From positions 188,663 through 252,662 of the forward strand of contig JAJZBN010000001.1 in NCBI GenBank assembly GCA_021798875.1: a stretch of DNA of 64,000 bases. The letters run 5' to 3'. This DNA is from a bacterium (GTDB lineage Bacteria; SZUA-79; Acidulodesulfobacterales; Acidulodesulfobacteraceae). Below, piece by piece: positions 55,200 to 63,928 of this stretch. Positions within the stretch are counted from its first letter, which is position 1, and each line of letters begins with the position of its first letter. Under the pieces are notes generated by a model. That model was not told where the DNA came from. It did not search any database and saw only the letters and a program-made list of their open reading frames with translations. A program made the position numbers and the translations under genes.

Positions 55200-56915
55200 T
55201 CAATCCTTTGAATTGTTTAATTTTCCCTCTTCCAACTTATAAATCTTATCGCATTTTTCAATAGTCGACAACCTATGGGCTATTATTATAAGCGTCTTAT
55301 CCTTTCCCGCTTCATATATTTCGTCCATTACTAAAGACTCCGTCTTATTATCTAACGAACTGGTGGCTTCGTCAAGCACTAATATCTCGGGGTCGTCGTA
55401 TAATGCCCTGGCTATGGCAACTCTTTGTTTTTGACCGCCGCTTAATTTTATTCCTCCTTCTCCTACTTTGGTATAAATTCCTTCGTGATGCTTTTCTAAA
55501 AAATCCAGCATATTTGCTTTCTTTAAAACCGCTCTTACCTTCTCTTCGTCTATTATATCTTCCCCGATTACGACATTCTGTGCGACCGTGCCGTCAAAAA
55601 GATATATCGCTTGAGGAATATAACCGGATTTATTTCTCCATGATTTAATATTTTGATTATTAAGCTTAACGTCGTCTATAAGAATATCTCCTTGGTCAGG
55701 TTTTAATAGTCCGATAATTAAATCGACAAGGGTGCTTTTGCCGCTTCCGGTTTCTCCGGTAATAGCAATTTTTTCTCCTTTTTTAATAGTCAGGTTAATA
55801 TTGTCAAGGATTTGTTTGTTTTTAGTATAACCGAAAGATACATTCTTTAATACTATCTCTTTATTGAATTCAATAGGGTCGTTTCCTAATTCTTCCGGTA
55901 TTTGATGAATGTCTTTGTGAACCACGTCTAACGATTTATTATAAAAAACTATATTGTTATAATTAGACAGTATTCTATTGGCTGAAGGCAGTAACCTGTA
56001 AAGCCCTAATATAAAAATTGAAATTATGGGTAAAATGTTTCTAATATCCGCGTGATTTTTTAACACCGCATAAACTACAAAAAAAGAAACTAAACTGAAT
56101 CCTATAGCTTCAAGGAGATATCTTGGGACGTTCACAAGGCTTTGATTCTTTATATTGGCGGAAGCAAAACCCACGGAAGATTCAAAAAAGTTGTTAAGAA
56201 CGCCTTTTTCTTTGGATTTAAGTTTTATTAACTTGAAATTGCCGAAAGAGGAATTTAAAATCTTATAAAACCTGCGCTGAAATTTCTCTCTTTTTTCTCC
56301 TGATTTTTTAATCTGTTTTGAAACGGTTTTAATTAAAAATAAAATGTTGAGAGCTAAAAAAGCGGTTAATAGTATGGTCATTTTCCAGTTGATATATAAA
56401 AGAACAAAATATATTAACAGCGCTACTAATATTTCGCTTAATAACAATAGAACGCTGTTTATTATTAGCGTCAAGTTATATGCTTCGGTTATTATCGCTT
56501 TGGATAATTCGGAAGTATTAGAATTTATAAACTGTATATAACTCATAGACATATAATTGGAAAAAAGTTTATAAGCTATATTATGATATCTTCCGGCAGA
56601 AAACTTGCCGAGAAAAAAATAATACACTATATTTATTGCACCTCTTAATATATAAAAAAGAATAAGCAATATGCCGAAAGTTGCGACAAAGTAAATAGGT
56701 GAAGAAAAATGAAACAGATGATAAAAGTAATAAAAATATTTATTTTTATCAATTATTTTAAAGTTCACCGCAACCGCAATGAATGGCATAATAATGGAAA
56801 TTGCAAATGTTTCCATTACCGCAACGAAGACTGAAAAAATAAATAAAAATAATAAAAATATCTTATCTTTTCTTGACAGGATAGAATTTAATTTTTGGGT
56901 AAAACTTATATTCAT
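55200..56915 (-). CDS. PglK/MsbA-like ABC transporter (lipid-linked oligosaccharide flippase)
   Basis: 571 residues: six-helix ABC membrane domain (about 15-320) fused to an ATPase domain with Walker A GETGSGKST, signature LSGGQKQR and Walker B ILVLDEATSSLD. The membrane-domain sequence (ETFAISIIMPFIAVA, GRYHNIAYKLFSNYM, LYRLLPSANRI) looks more like Campylobacter PglK/WlaB than MsbA. PglK flips undecaprenyl-PP glycans. It may act as alternative to Wzx. Expressed in the wzz-gmd-fcl block; only about 25 bases follow fcl. Confidence 0.83.
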   Translation of the reverse strand: MNISFTQKLNSILSRKDKIFLLFLFIFSVFVAVMETFAISIIMPFIAVAVNFKIIDKNKYFYYFYHLFHFSSPIYFVATFGILLILFYILRGAINIVYYFFLGKFSAGRYHNIAYKLFSNYMSMSYIQFINSNTSELSKAIITEAYNLTLIINSVLLLLSEILVALLIYFVLLYINWKMTILLTAFLALNILFLIKTVSKQIKKSGEKREKFQRRFYKILNSSFGNFKLIKLKSKEKGVLNNFFESSVGFASANIKNQSLVNVPRYLLEAIGFSLVSFFVVYAVLKNHADIRNILPIISIFILGLYRLLPSANRILSNYNNIVFYNKSLDVVHKDIHQIPEELGNDPIEFNKEIVLKNVSFGYTKNKQILDNINLTIKKGEKIAITGETGSGKSTLVDLIIGLLKPDQGDILIDDVKLNNQNIKSWRNKSGYIPQAIYLFDGTVAQNVVIGEDIIDEEKVRAVLKKANMLDFLEKHHEGIYTKVGEGGIKLSGGQKQRVAIARALYDDPEILVLDEATSSLDNKTESLVMDEIYEAGKDKTLIIIAHRLSTIEKCDKIYKLEEGKLNNSKD

Positions 56916-56940
56916 TATTATTGTATCTTTCTTTAAACCT

Positions 56941-58020
56941 TTAAACTATTTTATTGGTTATTTTAATATAAAAACTATAACTCTTCCTAAGCCCCTCTTC
57001 CAGCGTCGTTTTCGCCTCCCACCCAAGCGCCTTTAATCTGCCGACGTCCAATAACTTCCTCGGCGTGCCGTCCGGTTTAGAAGTGTCGTGCTTTATGCCG
57101 CCTTCGTATCCTATTATCTCTTTAATCATAACCGCAAGGTCTTCAAGTTTAATATCTTCGCCGGTTCCGATATTGATGAGTTCCCCTATGTCTTTATAGT
57201 CGTAATTATTCATAAGAAATAGGCAGGCATCGGATAAGTCATCAACGTAGAGAAACTCCCTGTAAACCTCTCCTGTTCCCCAAAGAAGGATATGGTCTTT
57301 AAATATGCCGGCTTTGTTTAAAATATATTCAACGGATTTTTCGTCTTCAAGATTTATTTCGTTATCCAAGTTAAAGCCTAAAGGGCGGGCTTTAATATCT
57401 CTTGCTATAAGGCCGAAATCTCTTTTCATAAGAAGTTTTCCGAGATGAAACTTCCTTAAAAGCGCCGGTATGACATGGGCGGTTTCGAGATTAAAGTTGT
57501 CGTTCGGCCCGTAAAGGTTTGTGGGCATAACGGATATATAGTTGGTGCCATACTGCTCGTTGTAATACCTGCACAGTTTAATGGCGGATATCTTGGCGAC
57601 GGCGTACGCCTCGTTTGTAGGTTCGAGACTGCCGGATAAAAGGTATTCTTCTTTCATAGGCTGAGGGGCAAGCTTGGGATATATGCAGGAAGAGCCTAAG
57701 TTGAGAAGCTTTTTAACTCCGGATTTATAAGAAGAATGTATTACGTTTAAGGCGATGGATAAGTTGTTGTAGATAAACTCCGCAGAGTAAGTGCTGTTGG
57801 CAAGTATGCCTCCGGCTTTGGCGGCGGATAGAAAGACGTAATCCGGTTTTTCGGAAAAAAAGAAATCTTCGGTATCCTTCTGCCTTCTTAGGTCAAGTTC
57901 CTTGCTTCTTTTATATATGAGATTATTAAAACCGTCTTCGGTAAGTTTCCTAAGAATCGAAGAACCGACTAAACCTGTATGTCCTGCTAAATATACTTTG
58001 GAATTTCTATCCATCAGCAT
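56941..58020 (-). CDS. fcl: GDP-L-fucose synthase
   Basis: 359 residues, extended [21 protein letters not shown] is the NADP-binding motif, [23 protein letters not shown] the catalytic Ser segment and [23 protein letters not shown] the Tyr-x3-Lys. It has an insertion (about 190-240) relative to the shorter E. coli type. Converts GDP-4-keto-6-deoxymannose to GDP-L-fucose. Overlaps gmd by seven bases, so GDP-fucose synthesis is one unit. Confidence 0.93.
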   Translation of the reverse strand: MLMDRNSKVYLAGHTGLVGSSILRKLTEDGFNNLIYKRSKELDLRRQKDTEDFFFSEKPDYVFLSAAKAGGILANSTYSAEFIYNNLSIALNVIHSSYKSGVKKLLNLGSSCIYPKLAPQPMKEEYLLSGSLEPTNEAYAVAKISAIKLCRYYNEQYGTNYISVMPTNLYGPNDNFNLETAHVIPALLRKFHLGKLLMKRDFGLIARDIKARPLGFNLDNEINLEDEKSVEYILNKAGIFKDHILLWGTGEVYREFLYVDDLSDACLFLMNNYDYKDIGELINIGTGEDIKLEDLAVMIKEIIGYEGGIKHDTSKPDGTPRKLLDVGRLKALGWEAKTTLEEGLRKSYSFYIKITNKIV

Positions 58021-59168
58021 CCTTCTCTGAGCTTCTCGTGGAAAGAATAGTCGTGATTCGTATAGTTAAAGCCTTTTAGGCGGGAGACTTCTATGCCTTC
58101 GCCTTTAGGAGCAATGCCTTTAAGCTTCATATCGTAGTCAACCATAATCTTAACAAGTTCCGTAAAAGTTACCTTCGAAGACCAGTTCAGCTCTTTAATA
58201 GCTTTGGAAATATCTGCCTGCAAAAACTCAACTTCCGTAGGACGAAAATACTTAGGGTCAACCTCTATAAGTGTTTCACCGGTTTTTAAAACGGTATCGT
58301 ATTTTTTGTCGAAACTTTTTATTATTCCTTTTTCGTCTATACCTGCGCCCTGCCATTCAAGCTCTATGCCGGCATAGTTAAAGGCGGCGTTTACGAAATC
58401 CCTGACTGTATGGCTCTCGCCCGTTCCTACTGCATAATCGGACGGTTTGTCCTGGGAAAGAATGAGGTGCATCATCTCGGTGTATTCCGGAGCAAAGCCC
58501 CAGTCTCTTTTTGCGTTTAAGTTGCCCAAGTATATTTTTTTCTGGTTTCCGGTTATTATATTGGCTAATGCCATGGTTATTTTTCTCGTTACGAAGGTCT
58601 CTCCTCTTCTGGGGCTTTCGTGGTTAAAAAGTATGCCGTTTACGGCAAACATATTATAGGCTTCCCTGTAATTAACCGTTATCCAGTAAGAGTAAAGCTT
58701 GGCGGCTGCATAGGGGCTTCTGGGATGAAACGGTGAAGTCTCGTTCTGAGGCGGAGGAGTAGAGCCGAACAGTTCCGAAGTAGCGGCATTATATATTTTA
58801 GACTTAACGCCGGTAGTCCTGACCGCTTCGAGAAGACGCACCGTTCCGAGACCGGTAACGTCCGCCGTATATTCCGGTATGTCGAAAGCCACGCGCACGT
58901 GGCTCTGGGCGGCTAAGTGGTATATCTCGTCAGGATTAATGCCGTAAAGAAGATTGGCAAGACGGGATGAATCCGATATATCGCCGTAATGCAGAAAAAG
59001 GCGCGCGTTTTTATCGTGCGGGTCGACGTAGAGGTGGTCTATCCTGTGAGTGTTGAATGCTGACGCCCTTCTTATTATGCCGTGGACTTCGTAGCCCTTA
59101 GACAAAAGGTACTCTGCAAGATATGAACCGTCCTGGCCAGTTATGCCCGTTATTAAAGCTTTCTGCAA
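58014..59168 (-). CDS. gmd: GDP-mannose 4,6-dehydratase
   Basis: 384 residues. [33 protein letters not shown] is the Gmd N-terminus, [16 protein letters not shown] and [21 protein letters not shown] the active-site region, and [17 protein letters not shown] the family marker. First step of GDP-L-fucose synthesis from GDP-mannose. Coding sequence is richer in G+C than the O-antigen genes to its left. Confidence 0.95.
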   Translation of the reverse strand: MQKALITGITGQDGSYLAEYLLSKGYEVHGIIRRASAFNTHRIDHLYVDPHDKNARLFLHYGDISDSSRLANLLYGINPDEIYHLAAQSHVRVAFDIPEYTADVTGLGTVRLLEAVRTTGVKSKIYNAATSELFGSTPPPQNETSPFHPRSPYAAAKLYSYWITVNYREAYNMFAVNGILFNHESPRRGETFVTRKITMALANIITGNQKKIYLGNLNAKRDWGFAPEYTEMMHLILSQDKPSDYAVGTGESHTVRDFVNAAFNYAGIELEWQGAGIDEKGIIKSFDKKYDTVLKTGETLIEVDPKYFRPTEVEFLQADISKAIKELNWSSKVTFTELVKIMVDYDMKLKGIAPKGEGIEVSRLKGFNYTNHDYSFHEKLREGC

Positions 59169-59208
59169 TTTTGAGCCTCCAAAAAAAGATAAAATTATAA
59201 ATTATTTA

Positions 59209-60126
59209 TTATTTATTATTATGCCTGTTTTTGTTCTTTTCGATAAATTCGAGAAAAAACGCAAGAAAAATACCTAAAAACAACGCCGAAATTCCGGATA
59301 CGGCTACGATTAGCTTTTTATTCGGTTTGAACGGCATTCTCGGCGTATAAGGTTTTGAAACTAAGCTGAACGGCAGATATAAACGGTGCTTTAAGTCGTA
59401 ATTTATTTTATTAAGTTCGCTTTTTAAAGCGCTATATTCCTCCAAAAACGATTTCGGATGGGCATAAATAAGCAAAAGTTTTCCGTTTTCTCCTGCATCT
59501 TTAATAAGCATGCCGATATTATTCATCATATAATCCGTTTTATCTAATTCTTTAATTAATAATGCTTTTTTATAAAGCATATATTTTTTGTTTTTAGCGC
59601 TGATAGTCTTAAAATATTCAGAATCGTTAATTCCTTTAAATATACCGTCCGCTAAAGATTTAAGGCCTTTGGTTTTATGAACGTATATGGCAACCGAAAT
59701 CAAGCCTGAGTTTTTAACCTGCCTGACGGACAGAGAACTTAAATATTTAACCGAGTTTACAGGAATACCGAACTGTTTGGAAATTGAAACGTAACTGCCG
59801 CTTGAAAGGTTAGAATTGATGGCGTTAATATATTGAGTAAGAATCTGAAATTCCCGATACGCCTTGATATTTTGTTTCGCAATAGATTTAGCATCAGCAT
59901 TGCTTTTAATAAGCATCGACGACTTGTAAAGCGGCTTAAGCAAAAATAGCGATACGGCGGCAGAGACTATGAGGGCAGCTACGAATATGCCGAGAATGAG
60001 CTTCCACCTTCTTACCAAAACCATTACAAGCTCATAAAGGTCGATTTCGTCGTCGTCTCCTGAAACGTAAGGCGGCTTGCCTGACTCTTCTTCTGATATT
60101 TTATCTTTCTTTTCGGATTCTTCCAT
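59209..60126 (-). CDS. wzz: Wzz-type chain-length determinant
   Basis: 305 residues. Acidic N-terminus, then a membrane segment about 40-62 after LVRRWK, a helical periplasmic domain, and a second membrane segment about 270-295 preceded by the Pro-rich PYTPRMPFKPNKK motif of Wzz/PCP1 proteins. Sets O-chain length with Wzy. Start supported by GGGAGAAGGG just upstream. First gene of the long leftward polysaccharide transcription unit. Confidence 0.88.
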   Translation of the reverse strand: MEESEKKDKISEEESGKPPYVSGDDDEIDLYELVMVLVRRWKLILGIFVAALIVSAAVSLFLLKPLYKSSMLIKSNADAKSIAKQNIKAYREFQILTQYINAINSNLSSGSYVSISKQFGIPVNSVKYLSSLSVRQVKNSGLISVAIYVHKTKGLKSLADGIFKGINDSEYFKTISAKNKKYMLYKKALLIKELDKTDYMMNNIGMLIKDAGENGKLLLIYAHPKSFLEEYSALKSELNKINYDLKHRLYLPFSLVSKPYTPRMPFKPNKKLIVAVSGISALFLGIFLAFFLEFIEKNKNRHNNK

Positions 60127-60224
60127 TACGCCCTTCTCCCTTTATTCTTACCGTTAGATCTGTATTACGGTATAGCGCTCTTATCTTATTGATTTATTTA
60201 TTACATATTAAATATTCGTCAATA

Positions 60225-60253
60225 AATATATAATATTCTTTCAGCTTTGTCAA
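60225..60253 (-). promoter_or_regulatory. promoter of the polysaccharide operon
   Basis: On the minus strand TTGACA (60248-60253), 17-base spacer, TATATT (60225-60230). It lies about 100 bases before wzz and starts only about 30 bases past the end of the rdrB-like remnant. Confidence 0.6.
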
Positions 60254-60281
60254 TAAAAATCCCAAATAAAAATCCCCCCGT

Positions 60282-60893
60282 TTAAATGTTTTTAAAACCG
60301 TAAATTCTGTTATTTTCGGCTATTTCTTTTAGGTAGTCTAAAGCTTGTTTCCTGCCTATGCCTTTTGAAATAAGCGAGCAGAAAATATGAGAAAATTCGT
60401 TTCTTAAGTTGGTAGAGAATATTCCCGTATCGTCTGAACCGAGACAGACTATCGGTTTTGGATCGGCAGAGGTTTTATCCGTGCCCATCCACCTGAATAT
60501 TTTGATTAAGTCGTACACGTCGTCATATTTAAAATCGCCCAGTTGCGCATACTGCTCCGCCATTTCTATCTTTTTATCGCTTCCGGTTTTAAATAACTCT
60601 TTTATGTTACGGTAAAATTCGACCGGATGTAAAAGCGCATCCTGCCAAACAAAATCGGATTCCGTAGTTCCGTTCAGATGCAGATGAATTTCCGAAAGTC
60701 CTTCTTTTGTTATAAAATCTTCAATCTCAGGCTCGTAAATCGAAGGAAGAACAGAATTATTAAGCAACTCGCCTACAAGCTTGTCGGCAAAGTATTCAAA
60801 CGACATCTCGTTCTTATTGTTATGGTCGTATATTTTGTACTTATTGTATATAGAGTAAGCAATAATGGGCAAAGGCGGCAATTTAGATATCAA
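60282..60893 (-). pseudogene. RdrB-like adenosine deaminase remnant with internal deletion
   Basis: 203 codons from a TTG, but the frame is open further upstream to 60990 (RSDRIYIKSERFEEWQD), joining the rdrA-like frame after one TAG. SEIHLHLNGTTESDFVWQDAL carries the deaminase HxH zinc motif (H70, H72) and LGSDDTGIFSTNLRNEFSHIF resembles the late Asp-Asp site. The region that should hold the third zinc His and the catalytic HxxE lies between and is missing. RdrB proteins have about 800 residues, so most is deleted. Not catalytic. Assignment to RADAR rests on pairing with the ATPase fragment. Confidence 0.6.
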
Positions 60894-60992
60894 ATCCTGC
60901 CATTCTTCAAAACGTTCGCTTTTTATATATATGCGGTCAGACCTGAAATAAACAAAAAAAATACCACCGCTTTTATTAACTGCAAAAAAGTT

Positions 60993-61490
60993 CTAACCGG
61001 CACTTGAAATTATATTTATTAATATATTTTCTTTATTTTCTATTAGCGTAGGGTCTAATATCGCGAGGTTTTCTATTTTATAATTCTTTATTTCATTGAA
61101 CATATTTAGTATAAAGGTCGTTTTTCCCGCGCCTCTTTCGCCGTCTATCAATATCGTATCGTGTTGCCTGACATAGATATCGGATAGTATGTCAAAATCG
61201 CAATCATCGCTTTGAAAATCGTTATCTGAATTTCTGCAACGATTAGCATACTTCGTATTATCTCGATTATTTTCGTTATTATCTATTCGTTTCGAATTTA
61301 ATTTATTGATTCTTTCCTCTATTAGCCTTTTAAATTCGTCGCGAGCTTCGATCTGGATTATTTCATTATGGGCTTCTTTTTCGCCGCCTGCATTTTTAAA
61401 TATTTTAGCATCGCCTATTTCCGATAATCTTATTTCAATTTTTTCTTCCCGATTGCTGCCTTGATTATTATCGATACCGTTGTCCGCCAT
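60993..61490 (-). pseudogene. RdrA-like AAA ATPase, 5' remnant
   Basis: 165 codons with a strong start (AGGAG 8 bases before ATG). A long charged, Asn-rich N-terminus is followed by DTILIDGERGAGKTTFILNM, a full Walker A at 117-124, and LAILDPTLIENKENILINII. It then stops at TAG 60993-60995, in the same frame as the deaminase remnant downstream. RdrA proteins have about 900 residues, so Walker B, sensor and C-terminal parts are gone. Expression of this stub looks possible. Confidence 0.6.
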
Positions 61491-61608
61491 AAAATTTCTC
61501 CTATTGAAATTAAAATAATAAAATAGAATCTTTAAATCGCAACTTTAAATCATAATTTTCAATAATAAATATGTTTTCGTTTTTAAATCTTCTGTGTTCA
61601 AACTTAAG

Positions 61609-61983
61609 TTATTTAATTGAAAGATTGAAAAAATAAGGAACAAAAACTATAAATGATAGCAACGGCCATAAAAGTAAAATAGAAAGCACGATAAACATCC
61701 ATGTTGCAAAGTTTCTATTAAAATAGCGTTCAAGATTAATTCTGATAGTATTTATTAAAATATAACTATTCCAACAAATCATCAATATGGAAATCCCTAT
61801 AAGCGCAAATCCGCAATAAAAGTCTGTGAGTGGTTTGTGTAATAATTCAGGATGAATTGCAGCATAAAGACCAACATATCCTATGATACTAAACACTACA
61901 AGATTATTTAGAAAATTTGCGACAGGTTTAAAAATAATTTTTTGCCATCTAATGTCGCATTTTTCTTCAGACATGTTTTTCAT
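61609..61983 (-). CDS. small membrane protein next to the RADAR-like remnant
   Basis: 124 residues from the ATG at 61983 (61974 also possible). Four hydrophobic segments (about 28-45, 55-75, 95-115 and near the end), no recognised family. It precedes the rdrA-like start by about 120 bases on the same strand. RADAR loci sometimes include a membrane accessory, so a link is conceivable but unproven. A truncated second copy of its 5' half lies at the right edge (63929-64000). Its upstream flank has the GGTGTCAGATT motif. Confidence 0.5.
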   Translation of the reverse strand: MKNMSEEKCDIRWQKIIFKPVANFLNNLVVFSIIGYVGLYAAIHPELLHKPLTDFYCGFALIGISILMICWNSYILINTIRINLERYFNRNFATWMFIVLSILLLWPLLSFIVFVPYFFNLSIK

Positions 61984-62157
61984 AATCAAAGGTGTCAGAT
62001 TAGAAGATTCAATCCGGAATTTTATTATTTCTTCTTTTGTAATTACGCTTTTTTTAAATCATTTATATAGCCAATTTATAGCAAATTTATAAAATTACTA
62101 TTGTAATTTTATCATAGCAAACAAATAATTCAAGCTCACAAATAAAATTAAAGGTGC

Positions 62158-62231
62158 CAGCAACTGTGTTGTTATTTAATTAATATAGTTTAATATAAGT
62201 CTGATTTTAAGATACAAGATTTATTTATTTT
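62158..62231 (-). repeat. dispersed repeat, copy B
   Basis: Inverted relative to copy A at 21426-21485. On the minus strand it contains CTTGTATCTTAAAATCAGAC and ends AACACAGTTGCT. As with copy A, a truncated toxin-antitoxin gene fragment begins immediately beyond it. Confidence 0.65.
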
Positions 62232-62240
62232 TATAAACTT

Positions 62241-62441
62241 GCAAATAATGCAGGATTGGAATTATCCGAAAAATATGCAAACTAATTGCAGGATATTACT
62301 AAATTTAATATTGCCGTCAGATACGATGATTATAAGAAAACTTTTTATAAAAAATGTACCGAAAAATTTACCGAAAAAAATATAAAATCAATTGATAATT
62401 TAAGAAAATGGTTAAAAAAGATAATAGCGGAAAAGGATTAG
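62241..62441 (+). pseudogene. C-terminal remnant of a HEPN-domain protein
   Basis: In one frame: NNAGLELSEKYAN, a TAA, then LQDITKFNIAVRYDDYKKTFY and FTEKNIKSIDNLRKWLKKII, stop at 62439-62441. This is the usual C-terminal half of a HEPN toxin-like protein with one internal stop. The 5' half is absent and replaced by repeat copy B. Confidence 0.75.
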
Positions 62442-62499
62442 ATATAGAAACAGTTTATAATTTAATCTTCAGATACAAATCTATACTGTCAAGCTAAAC

Positions 62500-62700
62500 T
62501 TAAAAATCTTTTTTCATATCTTTCAATATATCTTCTACGAAAGGCTTGCCGAGCCACTTCTTTCTTTCTTTAGTGTAATCGGATATTCCTAATTCATAGA
62601 AATTAAGAAAATAAACCATGCCGACAGGACCTAAAGTTTCGACTAATGCTTTTAAACCTAATTTTCTTATCTGAACAGGGTCTAATTCTCTAATATTCAT
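62500..62700 (-). CDS. small partner protein of a PIN-domain toxin
   Basis: 66 residues: ELDPVQIRKLGLKALVETLGPVGMVYFL, then YELGISDYTKERKKWLGKPFVEDIL. I recognise this as a small helical family often found next to PIN proteins. It may be an antitoxin, although it lies downstream of the toxin. Its ATG overlaps the restored end of the PIN frame (62690), typical of a coupled pair. Confidence 0.65.
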   Translation of the reverse strand: MNIRELDPVQIRKLGLKALVETLGPVGMVYFLNFYELGISDYTKERKKWLGKPFVEDILKDMKKDF

Positions 62701-62747
62701 TTTTTATTATCTCCATTAACCACATAACGGGGTTTTCGATTTTTACC

Positions 62748-63143
62748 CTAACGGCGCTTATATTTTGTTTTGCTTTTTTTTAATAAAAAATCGTCCGTGG
62801 TAAGCAATATATCGGAGTTCATATGCTCGGCGCACGCAATATGCAGCGCATCGTAGGAATAAAAATTTAATTTTTCAAGTTCTATCGACCTTTTTTCTAC
62901 CACGGCATTAACCGTAATTTTTGAATTAACGATTGAAACTAAAATATTAACCTTTTCTTTTTTATCTTCGTCAGGAATCTTTGATATTTCAAAATCTATA
63001 ATATTGCTACCGATTAAATCCCATTTTCCGCTTCTGCAATTTTCGATAATAGTTAAAACTGCATTTGATTCCATCCTGATCCTATCCTGGGTCTGATCAT
63101 CAAAGGGGCGGCATAAGCAACAAACATCCAGATAAATTTTCAT
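62748..63143 (-). CDS. PIN-domain protein, C-terminus frameshifted at an A8 run
   Basis: 131 residues; PIN acidic residues D6 (IYLDVCCLCRPF), E52, D98 (SYDALHIA) and D117 (TTDDF) are all present. After LLKK the frame runs into KSKTKYKRR and stops. Removing one A from the A8 run (plus-strand T8 at 62774-62781) gives QNISAVRVKIENPVMWLMEIIKNEY ending at 62690, which looks like the family's normal end. So the gene carries a +1 slip in a homopolymer. The catalytic core could still be made. Confidence 0.75.
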   Translation of the reverse strand: MKIYLDVCCLCRPFDDQTQDRIRMESNAVLTIIENCRSGKWDLIGSNIIDFEISKIPDEDKKEKVNILVSIVNSKITVNAVVEKRSIELEKLNFYSYDALHIACAEHMNSDILLTTDDFLLKKSKTKYKRR

Positions 63144-63370
63144 AATCCTATAATCCTATAATTATTAAAGCAAAATAATTATTGCCCTAATTATAGATAA
63201 CAATATTATTAGAATAAGTTTATTATATACCAAAAAAGCCTGATAGTAAACTGCCTAATTTAATTTCAGTAATAGTTTTGTTCCTATGTATCCTCTTATA
63301 GGCTATCAAAGAAACAAGATATTGCTATATCTGTACTACTTTAATCCTGCAATAAAACAACAATAGTTAA

Positions 63371-63396
63371 GGTGTCAGATTTATTTATTTATTTTA
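63371..63396 (+). repeat. copy of the GGTGTCAGATTTATTT repeat motif
   Basis: GGTGTCAGATTTATTTATTT followed by T-rich sequence. It lacks the ACTCCCG block of the longer copies. Confidence 0.55.
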
Positions 63397-63529
63397 ACGG
63401 TATTATATAAGAGGAAAGTTTATAGCATCTGTACGGGTGATTTAATTATTATATAATTATATCATTGAAATACAGATAAATAAAGAAGTTTTTTAGTTTT
63501 TAGTTAAGTTTCTATCGGCAATTTATAGC

Positions 63530-63558
63530 TTGACAATAGTTATCATAAATGATAACAT
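63530..63558 (+). promoter_or_regulatory. toxin promoter with embedded palindromic operator
   Basis: TTGACA at 63530-63535, 17-base spacer and TAACAT at 63553-63558. The perfect palindrome GTTATCAT-AA-ATGATAAC (63539-63556) fills the spacer, an expected position for a HigA/XRE-type autorepressor. The toxin ATG follows at 63565. Confidence 0.65.
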
Positions 63559-63564
63559 AATATT

Positions 63565-63885
63565 ATGGCTTGGAAGATAACGTACTTTAGTCAAAAAGTT
63601 GAGGAAGATATCTATAAGTTTCCGCCGGGCATATTAGCCGATTTTTTACACATAGCTTCTTTGATTGAAGAATTTGGGACTAATTTAGGCAGTCCATATA
63701 CAAAAGCTTTTGGAAACGGCTTATTTTAAATAAGGGCAAAGGGAAGAGAAGGCATCGCCAGATCGTTTTTCTGTTTTGTGAAAGGAAAAGAAATAATTAT
63801 ATTGCATTCTTTTATTAAAAAATCGCAGAAAACCCCTAAAAAGGAAATTGATTTAGCTTTCAAAAAAGGGGTCAGATTTATTTAA
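63565..63885 (+). pseudogene. HigB-type toxin gene with a nonsense codon
   Basis: A 107-codon frame interrupted only by TAA at 63727-63729 (codon 55). Before it: ITYFSQKVEEDIYKFPPGILADFLHI...FGNGLF; after it: IRAKGREGIARSFFCFVKGKEII and HSFIKKSQKTPKKEIDLA. This is the Gp49/HigB RelE-like family (usual motif GLxELR), so the TAA replaced a Glu codon. The expected downstream antitoxin is absent; the 3' end runs straight into the repeat motif. Confidence 0.85.
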
Positions 63886-63910
63886 TCTCTTACTCCCGAC
63901 TGCGTTTGCT
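63868..63910 (+). repeat. copy of the GGGGTCAGATTTATTTAATC repeat motif
   Basis: GGGGTCAGATTTATTTAATC, then TCTTACTCCCGACTGCGTTT. It matches 30741-30778 (inverted) and the right arm of 24439-24490. It overlaps the last codons of the HigB remnant and joins it to a truncated membrane-protein fragment. Confidence 0.75.
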
Positions 63911-63928
63911 GGAAAAACACCCATATAC

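Larger units (their letters stand above)
61984..62499. other. intergenic region with repeats and a HEPN remnant
   Basis: About 510 bases. It holds GGTGTCAGATT at 61991-62001, an AT-rich stretch without a gene to 62150, the dispersed repeat copy B (62158-62231) and the HEPN remnant (62241-62441). Confidence 0.5.
63144..63564. other. intergenic region, mostly AT-rich
   Basis: 421 bases. It contains one GGTGTCAGATTTATTTATTT repeat motif (63371-63390) and, at its right end, the HigB-type promoter/operator. No gene recognised. Confidence 0.5.

Noticed and set aside
61609..61983. Firm assignment of the small membrane protein as a RADAR accessory (Csx27/SLATT)
   Set aside because: No motif supports either family; only proximity suggests it.
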